This document shows, in pieces, positions 8,008 through 17,513 of a stretch of DNA of 64,000 bases. Position 1 is the first letter of the stretch; every line of letters starts with the position of its first letter. The notes under the pieces are model-generated. The model was not told the origin of the DNA, did no database searches, and saw only the letters and a program-made list of their open reading frames with translations. The position numbers and the translations under genes were made by a program. The DNA comes from Intrasporangiaceae bacterium URHB0013 (GTDB lineage Bacteria > Actinomycetota > Actinomycetes > Actinomycetales > Dermatophilaceae), in assembly GCA_000620545.1 (NCBI GenBank), contig KK211150.1:227105-291104 (forward strand), read 5' to 3'.

Positions 8008-10181
8008 GAGTCCTTCTTCATCGTGATGGTCACGGACTGGAGGCGGGCCGAGTCGGGGCCGGTGAGCAGGATGATGTCGCCCTCGTCGATGCGTGTCGTG
8101 AGGTCACGTCCGGCGTACGCGAACTGCTCGGCCTGCACGTCGAAGGTGACCTCGCGCGCCTGGCCGGGCTCGAGGTCGACGAGCGCCCAGTCGGTCAGCT
8201 CGACGAGCGGCCGCGTCACCTCGGCGACGGGGTCGCGGAAGTAGAGCTGGACGACCTCGCGGCACGGCCGCTTCCCCGTGTTGGTCACGGTCACCGTGAG
8301 GGTGACGGAGCCGTCGGGCGAGAGGACGGACGACGACGCGGTTGGTGCCGCGTAGTCCACCTCCGTGTAGGACAGGCCGAGCCCGAAGGGCAGCCGCGGG
8401 TAGGTGAGGGCGTCGATGTAGCGCCCCTCCTCGTGGTCGACGTCGGCGCGGATGAGCCGTCCCGTCGGCCGCTGGTGGGTGCTCGTCGGGATGTGGCCCG
8501 TCGAGAGCGGGAACGTCATCGGCAGTCGGCCGTGCGGCTCGACGTCGCCGAGCAGGACCGACGCGAGGGCGGTGCCGGCCTCGACCCCCGGGTGCCACAC
8601 GACGAGCACGGCGTCGGCCAGGTCGAGCACCTCGCTGAGGTCGAGCGGGCGGCCCGTGTAGACGACGGCGACGAGTGGCTTGCCCAGACCGGCGACCGCC
8701 CGCAGCACGTCGAGCTGGCCGTGCGGAAGGCGGATGTCGGTGACCGACTGCGCCTCGCCCGAGCGGGACGGGTGCTCACCGAGCAGGAGCACCGAGGTGT
8801 CGGCGCGACGCGCCTGCTGGAGGGTGACGTCGGAGAATCGTCCGTCCGCGACGGTGAGGCGGTCGCCGAGCCGCTCGCGCAGGGCTGCCCCCGGACGCGC
8901 GACGTCCTCGCCACGCCCGTCGAGGGTCCACGTGCCCAGCAGAGCCTCGCCCTCGTCGACGAAAGCCCCGCTGAGCAGCACCGATCCGGCCGACGGGTCG
9001 AGGGGCAGGACGCCGTCGTTCTGGACGAGCACGTGCGCGGCCTGGGCTGCGCGCAGGGCGACGGCCCGGCTCTCTGGAGTCGGTGCGTTCGACGCACCGG
9101 GCCGCGCGGCATACGGACGCTCGAAGAGACCGAGACGAAACTTCAGGCGCAGCACGCGACGCACGGCGTCGTCGACGAGGCCCAGCTCGACCTCGCCCGA
9201 GCGGACGAGCTCCTCGAGGTGCGCGAGGTAGGCGCCGCCGCACATGTCGAGGTCGACGCCGGCACGGATCGCGAGGGCTGCGGCCTCCCGCAGGTCGGCC
9301 GCGACGCCCGCGTTGACGAGCTGGCCGACGCCGTTCCAGTCGGCGACGACCATGCCGTCGAATCCCCACTCACCCTTGAGGACCCCGCGGATGAGGTGCT
9401 CGTGGGCGTGCATGGGCGTGCCGTCGACGTCGTTGAACGCCGCCATGACGGTCATGACCCCGGCGTCGACAGCCGCCTTGAACGGCCGCAGGTGCAAATT
9501 GCGCAGGGTGTTCTCGCCGACGCTCACCGTGTCGTAGTCACGCCCGCCCGCCGCAAGACCGTAGCCGGCGAAGTGCTTGGCGCACGCGGCCAATCGGTCG
9601 GGCTCGCTCGGGTCGTCACCCTGGAAGCCGCGGACCAGCCCCGCGGCGAGACGGCCCGAGAGCACCGGGGTCTCGCCGAGCGACTCGGCGACCCGGCCCC
9701 AGCGCGGCTCCTCGGAGATGTCGACCATCGGCGTGAACGTCCACGCGACCCCGTCGACGACGGCCTCGCGCGCCGCGACCTCACCGATCTGCTCGGCGAT
9801 GTAGGGGTCGAAGGAGGCGGCGATGCCGAGCGGGATCGGGCACACGGTGCGGTGGCCGTGGATGACGTCGCGGCCGAAGAGCAGCGGGATGCCGAGGCGG
9901 CTGCGCTCGACGGCGTGGCGCTGGGCGGCGTCGATGTTGCCGACGAGAACGCCCTCGTCGCGCTCGTTGCCACCGGTCGGGCCGGAGGCGTAGAGGCTCG
10001 AGCTGATCCGGCCGGCCGCGATCGCGTCGGCGTCGGCGTCGGGGTCGATGTTGGCGACCTGGTGGGTCTGGCCGACCTTCTCGGCCAGGGTCATCTCTGC
10101 CATGAGGAGGTCGATGCGCTCCTCGACGGGCCGGGTGGCATCGAGCCACGGCCGCACGGGCAGGGCGGGGACGTCAGTCAT
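8004..10181 (-). CDS. Glycoside hydrolase family 3 beta-glucosidase
   Basis: 725 residues with the complete GH3 architecture: N-terminal barrel, alpha/beta sandwich (LLLGEHPSRSGEAQSVTDIRLP region) and C-terminal fibronectin III-like domain ending in KKDS. The catalytic nucleophile is the Asp of VVADWNGV at about residue 281 (SDW in most relatives). There is no signal peptide, so it is cytoplasmic. It starts one base after the GH94 gene ends and overlaps GH35 by four bases, a tightly coupled operon. In the Listeria sophorooligosaccharide operon a GH3 enzyme hydrolyses sophorose; the same job is likely here but a general beta-glucosidase is possible. Confidence 0.93.
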   Translation of the reverse strand: MTDVPALPVRPWLDATRPVEERIDLLMAEMTLAEKVGQTHQVANIDPDADADAIAAGRISSSLYASGPTGGNERDEGVLVGNIDAAQRHAVERSRLGIPLLFGRDVIHGHRTVCPIPLGIAASFDPYIAEQIGEVAAREAVVDGVAWTFTPMVDISEEPRWGRVAESLGETPVLSGRLAAGLVRGFQGDDPSEPDRLAACAKHFAGYGLAAGGRDYDTVSVGENTLRNLHLRPFKAAVDAGVMTVMAAFNDVDGTPMHAHEHLIRGVLKGEWGFDGMVVADWNGVGQLVNAGVAADLREAAALAIRAGVDLDMCGGAYLAHLEELVRSGEVELGLVDDAVRRVLRLKFRLGLFERPYAARPGASNAPTPESRAVALRAAQAAHVLVQNDGVLPLDPSAGSVLLSGAFVDEGEALLGTWTLDGRGEDVARPGAALRERLGDRLTVADGRFSDVTLQQARRADTSVLLLGEHPSRSGEAQSVTDIRLPHGQLDVLRAVAGLGKPLVAVVYTGRPLDLSEVLDLADAVLVVWHPGVEAGTALASVLLGDVEPHGRLPMTFPLSTGHIPTSTHQRPTGRLIRADVDHEEGRYIDALTYPRLPFGLGLSYTEVDYAAPTASSSVLSPDGSVTLTVTVTNTGKRPCREVVQLYFRDPVAEVTRPLVELTDWALVDLEPGQAREVTFDVQAEQFAYAGRDLTTRIDEGDIILLTGPDSARLQSVTITMKKDS

Positions 10182-10182
10182 G

Positions 10183-13100
10183 TCAGTGGGTCTCCACGAT
10201 GATCTCGGTGGTCGGTCCGGTGGCCTTCAGGGGGGCACGGTCGCCGTTCGGCGCCGCGGCCGTGAGCAGGTCGGCGGCCCGCACGGCCACTCCCGCCCGG
10301 CGGTAGGGGTTGGTCAGCGGCCGCAGTCGGAGCTCGCGCCCGCCCACGGTGATCCGGCGCACGCCGTGGCCCACGGGCCCGACGACGTAGCGGACCGTGA
10401 GGTCGGTCCCGACGAGCGGCAGCCGCGCGACGAGCTCGCCCCCGGTCCCCTCCGCCGTCGGCGGCAGCACCGGGTCGACCTCGACGTCGTCGCCGCGCTG
10501 GCGGATGCCGAGCAGCACCTCGGTGACGAGCCGGAGCACGAGGCCGGGTCCGGAGGAGTAGACCCGCCACCCGCCCTCGAGCGGCACGTCCCCCGCGAGG
10601 AGTGCGGCGTACCGCTCCGAGGCGTCGTAGCGGTCGGCGAAGGCAGCGTCGGACGACGAGTAGTAGCAGGTCGTCTGGCGCGGACGCGCCTGCGGGACCA
10701 GGGAGTCGAGCCCGACCGGGCTCGCCTTGGCAAGGGCGGTGAGCAGGGCCGCGCCGTCACCGACCCGAGCCAGCGCCTCGGCGTAGCGCAGGTGCGCATG
10801 CATGTACATCAGGCCGATCTCGCGGCCCCAGAAGGTGCTCGCCTCGGCGCGCTGGAAGACCGTCATCGGCCCGCCGACATAGCTGACCGGCCGGTCGAAC
10901 AGGCGGGCTCCATCGGGTCCGAGCAGGTGCTCATCGATGAGCTCGAGGTGGTGCCGGGCCTGCTCGGGCGTGAGCAGGTCGGCGCCGATGGCGTGGATCC
11001 ACGGCAGCACCCCGTAGCGCAGGCCGGTGCGCTCGTCGCTCGGGTGCACGAGCGGCTCGACGCGGCCGTCCTCGTGGTGCAGCAGGTAGCCGGGCAGCAC
11101 GGGGTCGGCGGCGAGCTGGACCCGCAGCGCGTCGTGCGTGCGCTCGGCGAGCTCGTCCGCGTCGGCGGCCAGGGCCGTCGTGTCCCCGGGTGCCCCAGCC
11201 GCGTGGAGCCCCTCGGCGAGGGTGCGCAACGACTGTGTCTGCAGGACAGCGGTCCACGTGGAGACGAGGTGGGCGGCCAGGTGCGGGTCCGCCGGCTGGA
11301 GCGAGTCGTTCCAGTCGCCGTGGCCGTATGCCGGCAGCGGGCTCCCGGGGACCGTGCTCGCCGCGATGCGGGCGACGGCCCGCCGCAGGTGCTCGGCCAC
11401 CGTGGCCGGCTCGCCGAGGGCGTCGTCGCCGACGAAGGCGACCATCTCGTCCAGCAGGCTCGAGTCCCCGGTGGTGCGCAGGTAGTCGCCGGCCGCGAGC
11501 ACGGGCCAGAAGACGACGTCGCCGTGCGAGTCCTGCTGGCCGGTCTCCGGCAGCGGCGGCAGGAACTCGAAGGCCTGCGGCCAGTCGCCGCGGGCGTTCT
11601 GGGCGCGGAAGACGCGCAGCAGCACGTCGCGGACGGCGTCCTGCCGGCCCAGGGCCGTGAGGAGGCCGACCGGCCCCTGGCAGACGTCGCGGGTGCCCCA
11701 TGCACCGCCGGAGAACTGCTCCAGTCCGCGCGGCGAGAGGTAGTGGACGAAGGCGTTGTGCATGAACCAGGGCAACGCTGCAGAGAGGTTCGCGGCCTGG
11801 AAGCCATGGGCGCCGAGCGATGACCCCTCGAGGGTCACCGCATGCCCGGCCTTGTCCCAGAAGGCTGCCCCGAGGCGCTCGCCCTCGGGAAGGACCTCAC
11901 CCGCGGCGGCGTCACCCGCTCCCGGCGCCGAACCGAGGACGACCTCGAGCTGGTCGCTCGGGTCGAAGAGCACCGTGAGCCAGCCGCGGCCGCGTCCGAC
12001 GCCGTCGGCCTGGAGTCGTGCGTCACCGACCTCGGGGCTGCCGGGTCCGGTCCACGAGACGCGCCACGGTCTCGGGTCGTTCGCGGTGAGCACGTCGACG
12101 TGGTCGCCCTCGGTCGTGACGGACGGGGCCTCGGACAGGTCGTCGGCCATCTGCATCGCGAGCAGCACGCGCCGGGGGGCTGCGCCTCGCTGGGCGACCG
12201 ACAGCGCGAGGGTGTGCTGGTCGGCGGGGGCGCTCGACGTCACGGTGAGCACGGGGCCCGACGCGGCGGCATACCACCACGTGCAGTGGTCGAGTCCGGT
12301 GAACCAGGCGCTCGGGGACTCGAGGAGGGACCAGCCGCCCTCGGCGTCCTCGACGAACAGGCGCACGCCGTGGGCACGCTGCAGGCCGAGGTAGGTTCGG
12401 CGTCCCGTCGCGACGGGGTTGCGGCCGACGTGACCGCGCGTGATTTGCGAGTGGAAGGTTCCGGCCATCCAGACCGTCGACGCGAGCGACCGCGAGTCGG
12501 GGGTCAGGGCGTCTCCGGTGCGGAGCAGGTGGCCGTGGGGACGCAGCACCGCGAGCTCCTTGGCGGGCGTGACGAGCTGCCCACGGCGGACGGTCCAGGC
12601 GAGCTCGGTGCCGTCGGCGGCCGTCTCGACGTGGGTGCGGCCCTCGAGCAGGCCGGGGTCGTCGAGCTCGGCAGGGTCGAGCGCCCGCGAGGCGAAGGCG
12701 GGGCTGGACGACCACAGCGTGTCGGGGGTGGGCTCGGCTGCGCCGTCCTCCGGTCGGTCGGTGGCGCCCGCGCTGCGAGCGACCCCGGTGCCAGCGGACG
12801 CGGTGCGAGCGGCCGCCTGGTCTGCCGCCAGCGCGACCTCCGCCCAGCGCTCGTCGGCGTCCGACGTCGCCTCGGCGTGGTCCTCGAGGGCGATGCCCCA
12901 GAACCCGGTGCGGTGCGTGTCCGCCGGCGCGATCCCGACCGTGGCGTCCTGCAGGGCGATGAGCGAGTGCTCGTGCTGCAGGCGGGTGCTCGGGAGGTCG
13001 GCAGCATCGAGGCCGCTCCAGCAGACGCCGCGCTCCGTGCGCTCGACGAGCTGGAGGGCGTCGGTCGCCCACCCCGTGCCGGTGCCGGTGGTGCCGACCA

Positions 13101-13650
13101 TGAGCCACGGCACGCGCTCGCCGGGCATGTTCTGGCGCACGGCGACCGCAGTGCCGTGCCCGGCGGTGGCGACGGGAGTGATGTCGAGGTACTGGCTGAC
13201 GTAGTACTCGTTGGTGCGGACGTTGCCGAGGGGCGCGAGGGCGGGGTCGTGGGTGAGGACCGCGTCGGCGGTGACCGTCTCGGTCGACGTGTTCGTCACG
13301 TCGAGGTCCCAGTGCCAGGTCGCGTGCGGGGCACCCAGACGGAGGACGAGGCGGTAGTCCAGTCCCTCGTGGTGCCCGGTCACCTCGACCGTGCCGTCAC
13401 CCGGGACCACCGTGGAGCCGCTGCCCGGCCCCAGCAGGGCCCGACGGCGTATGCCGTCCGGCCGGTGCACGCGCAGGTGGACGTTGGTCAGTCCCGCCTC
13501 TGCGACGGTCGCGGGGTGCAGCAGCAGGCTGCTGCCGAAGGCCTCGAGGCGGCGAAGCCCACCGTTGTCGAGAACCTCGGCAGAGATCGCGGAACTGCCC
13601 TGCAGGGTATGGATCTTGGGAGCGGTAAGGACGGCGTTGTCGTCGAGCAC
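10183..13650 (-). CDS. GH94-type beta-glucan phosphorylase, probable 1,2-beta-oligoglucan phosphorylase
   Basis: 1155 residues, GTG start with AGGAAGGA spaced correctly upstream. The N-terminal half is beta-sandwich-like; the C-terminal (alpha/alpha)6 barrel carries the clan GH-Q hallmark GDWND at residues 778-782 (YGHGDWNDSL), the general-acid region, and late conserved GHGVRRITVGG-type strands. Ordinary cellobiose phosphorylases are about 800 residues; the roughly 1100-residue length fits 1,2-beta-oligoglucan phosphorylase (Listeria innocua Lin1839 type), although GH149/GH161 beta-1,3-glucan phosphorylases are also long. Inferred reaction: phosphorolysis of oligosaccharide to glucose 1-phosphate in the cytoplasm. 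It heads the GH94-GH3-GH35 operon and faces a divergent oligosaccharide-type ABC importer. Confidence 0.85.
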   Translation of the reverse strand: MLDDNAVLTAPKIHTLQGSSAISAEVLDNGGLRRLEAFGSSLLLHPATVAEAGLTNVHLRVHRPDGIRRRALLGPGSGSTVVPGDGTVEVTGHHEGLDYRLVLRLGAPHATWHWDLDVTNTSTETVTADAVLTHDPALAPLGNVRTNEYYVSQYLDITPVATAGHGTAVAVRQNMPGERVPWLMVGTTGTGTGWATDALQLVERTERGVCWSGLDAADLPSTRLQHEHSLIALQDATVGIAPADTHRTGFWGIALEDHAEATSDADERWAEVALAADQAAARTASAGTGVARSAGATDRPEDGAAEPTPDTLWSSSPAFASRALDPAELDDPGLLEGRTHVETAADGTELAWTVRRGQLVTPAKELAVLRPHGHLLRTGDALTPDSRSLASTVWMAGTFHSQITRGHVGRNPVATGRRTYLGLQRAHGVRLFVEDAEGGWSLLESPSAWFTGLDHCTWWYAAASGPVLTVTSSAPADQHTLALSVAQRGAAPRRVLLAMQMADDLSEAPSVTTEGDHVDVLTANDPRPWRVSWTGPGSPEVGDARLQADGVGRGRGWLTVLFDPSDQLEVVLGSAPGAGDAAAGEVLPEGERLGAAFWDKAGHAVTLEGSSLGAHGFQAANLSAALPWFMHNAFVHYLSPRGLEQFSGGAWGTRDVCQGPVGLLTALGRQDAVRDVLLRVFRAQNARGDWPQAFEFLPPLPETGQQDSHGDVVFWPVLAAGDYLRTTGDSSLLDEMVAFVGDDALGEPATVAEHLRRAVARIAASTVPGSPLPAYGHGDWNDSLQPADPHLAAHLVSTWTAVLQTQSLRTLAEGLHAAGAPGDTTALAADADELAERTHDALRVQLAADPVLPGYLLHHEDGRVEPLVHPSDERTGLRYGVLPWIHAIGADLLTPEQARHHLELIDEHLLGPDGARLFDRPVSYVGGPMTVFQRAEASTFWGREIGLMYMHAHLRYAEALARVGDGAALLTALAKASPVGLDSLVPQARPRQTTCYYSSSDAAFADRYDASERYAALLAGDVPLEGGWRVYSSGPGLVLRLVTEVLLGIRQRGDDVEVDPVLPPTAEGTGGELVARLPLVGTDLTVRYVVGPVGHGVRRITVGGRELRLRPLTNPYRRAGVAVRAADLLTAAAPNGDRAPLKATGPTTEIIVETH

Positions 13651-13673
13651 CGTTCCTTCCTATCAGTGGGTGT

Positions 13674-13705
13674 GTTTTCACTCCAGAGTGAATCCCCTTG
13701 AAAAC
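13674..13705. promoter_or_regulatory. Nested palindromes, candidate operator of the glucan locus
   Basis: Between the divergent GH94 gene and importer lies a perfect 16-bp palindrome at 13677-13692 (TTCACTC-CA-GAGTGAA). Around it GTTTTCA at 13674-13680 pairs with TGAAAAC at 13699-13705. AT-rich symmetric DNA like this stands out from the surroundings and is placed to control the leftward operon, and perhaps both. The LacI protein at 19548 is the obvious candidate binder; this is inference. Confidence 0.5.
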
Positions 13706-13765
13706 AAATGAAAGTCGCAACACGCACGACGGAGGTCATGAAAGTAGTTACATGCCTCCAGAACA

Positions 13766-13794
13766 TTGACAGTGGTCATGATGGCGCCCATAAC
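13766..13794 (+). promoter_or_regulatory. Sigma-70-type promoter of the oligosaccharide importer operon
   Basis: TTGACA at 13766-13771 and CATAAC at 13789-13794 are separated by exactly 17 bases. The predicted start near 13801 leaves a leader of about 38 nt that includes the ribosome site ACGGAGG at 13826-13832 before the ATG at 13839. Confidence 0.7.
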
Positions 13795-13838
13795 CTGACG
13801 GAAATCCCGCCCTGACGAAGGACTGACGGAGGTCTGCA

Positions 13839-15521
13839 ATGACGCTGACTCGAAGCAAGCCCGTGCTTATCGTGACTGGCCTGACCGCCGCACTCGCTCT
13901 CGCAAGCTGTGCCGGCAGTGCGAAACAGAAGGAGAGCGCCGGCGCCGCCGGCACAGGGGGGATGATCGCCCAGCTGACGTTCCCCTCGGAGGCAGACGCC
14001 TCGGTCGGCAGCCTCGCGAACTACAACCCCTATGCACCGAAGCCGCTGACGTCGACGTGGCTCTACGAGCAGCTCATCGTGCGCAACGCGCTCACCTGCG
14101 AGGAGACTCCCTGGCTGGCCGAGAAGGCCACGTGGGAGGGTGGTGAGAAGCTGACCTTCGACATCCGTCAGGGCATCAAGTGGACCGACGGCCAGCCGTT
14201 CACGGCGAAGGACGTCGCCTTCACCTTCAATCTCATGAAGCAGTACCCGGCGCTCGACAAGCCCGGCGTCTGGACCTCGACGTTCGGCGCGCCGGCCACC
14301 AGTGTGACCGCCGAGGGCAACAAGGTCGTCTTCGCCTTCTCCGGGAACGCCGCCCCCAAGTACGACGGGATCATCGCGTCGAAGATCCTGCCCGAGCACG
14401 TCTACTCGAAGGTCGGCGACCCGACCAAGTACGTCGACAAGACGCCCGTGTCCACCGGCCCCTTCAAGGTGGGCAGCTTCAACGGCCGCCAGCTCGTTCT
14501 CGAGCGCCGACCGGACTACTGGCAGGCTGACAAGATCAAGGTGCAGAAGCTCGTCCTCGAGGGTCAGTACGACGCGGCCCAGGCCGCCCTCAAGCTGCGG
14601 TCGGGTCAGCTCGATGCGTACTTCGGTGAGATCCCCAACCCGGAGAAGACGTTCGTCAGCGCGGACCCGAAGAACAACCACTACTACTACGCGCCCAACG
14701 GGATGACCGTGCTCACGGGCAACAACGAGAAGGCGCCCTTCAACGACGCCAAGTTCCGTGAGGCCATCTCCTACGCCATGAACAAGCAGGAGATGTCCGT
14801 CAAGGCGACCTACGGCGTCATGAAGCCGGCGAGCCAGACCGGCCTCAAGCTGCCCGCCATGGAGGCGCTGCTCCCGGACAAGTACGCCGACCAGGAGACG
14901 GTGCTGCCCTACGACCCCGCCAAGGCAGGCCAGCTCCTCGACGCGGCCGGCTACAAGAAGGGCCCCGACGGCAAGCGCACCAACCCCGACGGCTCGCCGC
15001 TCGCGGTCAACTTCTCCGTCCAGGCCGGTTTCATCGACTACCAGGCGATCGCCGACGTGGCCGTCAAGGGCCTCAACGACCTCGGCGTCACCGCGAAGGT
15101 CACCGCTTCCGCACCGGACTCGGTCGACGGTCAGAAGAAGACCGGCGACTACCAGCTGATGCTCGAGTACCTGCACGGTGGCTGTGAGCTCGCCAAGAAC
15201 CTCGGAACCAAGCTCTCGAGCACCCAGATGCCGACGAAGACCGAGGTGCTCCCCAACGTCCAGCGCTTCAAGGACCCGGCTGTCGACGCGGCCGTGACCA
15301 AGCTCGCCAGCGACACGGACCGCGAGGCCCAGAAGACCGACCTGGCGCCACTGGTCGACACGATGATGACGCAGTACCCGGTCACATCGCTGATCTACGC
15401 TCCGGCCCGCGTCATCTACCGCACCGACAAGGCCGTTGGTTGGCCGAGCGAGCAGGACCCCTACGCCAACCCTCAGGACGACAAGCTCCTGATGCTCACC
15501 CACCTCACTGCCCCGAAGTGA
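13839..15521 (+). CDS. ABC oligosaccharide-binding lipoprotein, SBP_bac_5 family
   Basis: 560 residues. A signal peptide with lipobox LASC puts the lipid-modified Cys at residue 24, so the mature protein is anchored outside the membrane. The body matches the DppA/OppA-type family: a KWTDGQPFTAKDVAFTF segment, followed by TSTGPFKVGSF and a YDPAKAGQLLDAAGY motif near residue 370. The family is usually annotated for peptides, but members with GH3/GH94 neighbours bind cello-, laminari- or other beta-gluco-oligosaccharides. Operon partners (two permeases, fused ATPases) and the divergent glycan enzymes make an oligosaccharide ligand likely. The promoter at 13766 and ribosome site are clear. Confidence 0.9.
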   Translation: MTLTRSKPVLIVTGLTAALALASCAGSAKQKESAGAAGTGGMIAQLTFPSEADASVGSLANYNPYAPKPLTSTWLYEQLIVRNALTCEETPWLAEKATWEGGEKLTFDIRQGIKWTDGQPFTAKDVAFTFNLMKQYPALDKPGVWTSTFGAPATSVTAEGNKVVFAFSGNAAPKYDGIIASKILPEHVYSKVGDPTKYVDKTPVSTGPFKVGSFNGRQLVLERRPDYWQADKIKVQKLVLEGQYDAAQAALKLRSGQLDAYFGEIPNPEKTFVSADPKNNHYYYAPNGMTVLTGNNEKAPFNDAKFREAISYAMNKQEMSVKATYGVMKPASQTGLKLPAMEALLPDKYADQETVLPYDPAKAGQLLDAAGYKKGPDGKRTNPDGSPLAVNFSVQAGFIDYQAIADVAVKGLNDLGVTAKVTASAPDSVDGQKKTGDYQLMLEYLHGGCELAKNLGTKLSSTQMPTKTEVLPNVQRFKDPAVDAAVTKLASDTDREAQKTDLAPLVDTMMTQYPVTSLIYAPARVIYRTDKAVGWPSEQDPYANPQDDKLLMLTHLTAPK

Positions 15522-15582
15522 TGAACACCGCCTCCGCCGGGGCGGCTGGCCAAGCCGCCCCGGCCCGACCAGAGAGGCCAGC

Positions 15583-16572
15583 ATGACCTACTTCGCGCGG
15601 AAGCTCGGCTTCTTCCTGGCCACCCTCTGGGCCGTCGTCACCCTGAACTTCCTCATCCCCCGACTGCAGCCCGGTGATCCGGCGGAGATCATGGTGAAGC
15701 GGCTGGCCGGCAAGGACGCCGCCCTGGACCAGGCTCAGGTGGAGGCGATGCGGGCCATGCTGGGCACGCCGACGGATTCGTTGTGGCACCAGTACGTCTC
15801 GTATCTCACCGAACTGGTCCACGGCAACTTCGGCCTCTCCTACACGTACTACCCGTTCCCGGTGACCGAGGTGATCGGTCAGGCGTTCTGGTGGACGGTC
15901 GTGCTCGTGACGATCGCCCAGGTGCTCTCGTTCGTCGGTGGGGTCGTGCTCGGGGCGTATGCCGCGTGGCGGCGGAACTCGCGCTTGGACTCCGTCGTGA
16001 CCCTCGGCTCGACGTTCCTCGGCACGCTGCAGCCCTTCTGGATCGGTCTGCTCCTGCTCTACGTCTTCGGCTACAGCCTCGGCTGGTTCCCGACGTCAGG
16101 CGGCTACGAGGAGGCGACCCCGGGCTGGAACTGGCAGTTCATCCAGGAGGCCGTCTCGCACTCGTTCCTGCCGGCGCTGGCGCTGCTCATCGTCACGCCG
16201 ATCGGCTGGATCCTCGGCATGCGCAACACGATGATCATGAACCTCGGCGAGGACTACATCCGGCTCGCGAAGGCCAAGGGCCTGCCCGACCGGGACGTCG
16301 CCCTGAAGTATGCCGCGCGAAACGCCTTGCTCCCCAGTGTCACCGGCTTCGCGCTCGCCCTCGGTGGCGTGCTGGGCGGGGCGATTCTCGTCGAGACGGT
16401 CTTTGACTATCCCGGTCTGGGCCGGTTGATGGGTGAGGCCGTCGAACAGAAGGACTACCCGTTGCTGCAAGCACTCATGCTCCTCACCACCGTCGGCGTT
16501 CTCGTCGCCAACCTCGCCGCGGACCTGCTCTACGGCGTGCTGGACCCGCGTGCCAGGAGGGCTGAAGGATGA
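15583..16572 (+). CDS. ABC transporter permease, DppB type
   Basis: 329 residues, DppB/OppB-like. A first membrane helix precedes a long periplasmic-side loop with the family hallmark (NFLIPRLQPGDPAEIM), then about five further helices. The EAA-type coupling loop lies in the DYIRLAKAKGLPDRDVALKYAARNALLP region, written here in two parts: DYIRLAKAKGLPDRD and ALKYAARNALLP. It follows the binding protein by 61 nt and overlaps the second permease by ATGA. It forms half of the membrane channel for the oligosaccharide importer. Confidence 0.93.
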   Translation: MTYFARKLGFFLATLWAVVTLNFLIPRLQPGDPAEIMVKRLAGKDAALDQAQVEAMRAMLGTPTDSLWHQYVSYLTELVHGNFGLSYTYYPFPVTEVIGQAFWWTVVLVTIAQVLSFVGGVVLGAYAAWRRNSRLDSVVTLGSTFLGTLQPFWIGLLLLYVFGYSLGWFPTSGGYEEATPGWNWQFIQEAVSHSFLPALALLIVTPIGWILGMRNTMIMNLGEDYIRLAKAKGLPDRDVALKYAARNALLPSVTGFALALGGVLGGAILVETVFDYPGLGRLMGEAVEQKDYPLLQALMLLTTVGVLVANLAADLLYGVLDPRARRAEG

Positions 16573-17513
16573 CCACGACCCCCGTACCGACACCCGGCGG
16601 AGACTTCATGTCGGCGGGTGAGCCAGGGCAAGAGCTCGCTGTGGAACAGGTCAGCGACGTCGAGACGCCGGACCAGTGGTGGCAGGTGATCTGGAGCAGC
16701 AAGAAGGCCAGAGTGGGCGTCATCGTCCTGGCCGTCTACGTGCTCGTGGCGATCTTCGCCCCGCTCATCGCGCCCCACGACCCGCTCGACGGCTCCTTCG
16801 AGCCGCTCGCAGGCCCGAGCTCGACGAACTGGCTGGGCACGACGACGAGCGGTCAGGACATCGCGTCACAGCTGATCTACGGGTCGCGGATCTCGTTGCT
16901 GGTCGGCCTCTTCGGCGGGCTCTTCGCGACGGTGATCGCGACGGTCATCGGCCTCATCTCGGGCTACGCCGAGGGCACTCTGCTCGACGACGGGCTCTCC
17001 TTCCTGACCAACGTCTTCCTCGTCATCCCGGTCTTCCCGCTCATCATCACCCTCGTCGCCTACTCGGAGGTGCGCGGACTCTGGCTCATCGTCGGGGTCG
17101 TGGCGATCACCTCCTGGGCCGGGGCGGCCCGTGCCAAGCGCTCGCAGATCATCACGTTGCGCAACCGCGACTTCGTCACGGCGGCGAAGTTCTCCGGCGA
17201 GGGCACGTGGCGCATCGTCTTCCGCGAGATCATGCCCAACATGAGCTCGCTGGTGCTCGCGAGCTTCGTCGGTGCCGCGACCGGGGCCATCGCCGCCGAA
17301 GCGGGCCTCGCGGCCCTCGGCCTCGGTGACAGCCGGAACGTCTCATGGGGCACGATGCTCTACCAGTCCAACGCCCAGGGGGCCATCGCCCAGGGCCTCT
17401 GGCTCTGGGTCTTCGCGCCCGGCCTCGTGCTCGCCATCCTCATGACCGCGACGACGTTCATCAACTTCGGCGTCGACCTGCTGAGCAACCCCCACCTCCG
17501 GGAGGACGCATGA
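16569..17513 (+). CDS. ABC transporter permease, DppC type
   Basis: 314 residues, starting at the ATG that overlaps the previous stop. A cytoplasmic tail of about 50 residues leads to the first helix and then the DppC-type SNWLGTTTSGQDIASQLIYG-like region (here TNWLGTTTSGQDIASQLIYG), which is highly characteristic of the subfamily. The coupling loop includes RDFVTAAKFSGEGTW. It overlaps the ATPase gene by ATGA at 17510. Membrane partner of the DppB-type permease. Confidence 0.93.
   Translation: MTTTPVPTPGGDFMSAGEPGQELAVEQVSDVETPDQWWQVIWSSKKARVGVIVLAVYVLVAIFAPLIAPHDPLDGSFEPLAGPSSTNWLGTTTSGQDIASQLIYGSRISLLVGLFGGLFATVIATVIGLISGYAEGTLLDDGLSFLTNVFLVIPVFPLIITLVAYSEVRGLWLIVGVVAITSWAGAARAKRSQIITLRNRDFVTAAKFSGEGTWRIVFREIMPNMSSLVLASFVGAATGAIAAEAGLAALGLGDSRNVSWGTMLYQSNAQGAIAQGLWLWVFAPGLVLAILMTATTFINFGVDLLSNPHLREDA

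Noticed and set aside
5599..8244. Open frame of 881 codons on the plus strand, opposite GH35
   Set aside because: It is rich in Arg, Gly, Ala and Val with no domain, and lies exactly antisense to a clear GH35 gene; long antisense frames are usual at this GC content.
8433..11823. Two further long plus-strand frames opposite GH3 and GH94
   Set aside because: They are antisense shadows without recognisable motifs.
11842..13701. Open frame of 619 codons on the plus strand, opposite the GH94 gene
   Set aside because: Same reason: shadow of the phosphorylase, low-complexity translation.
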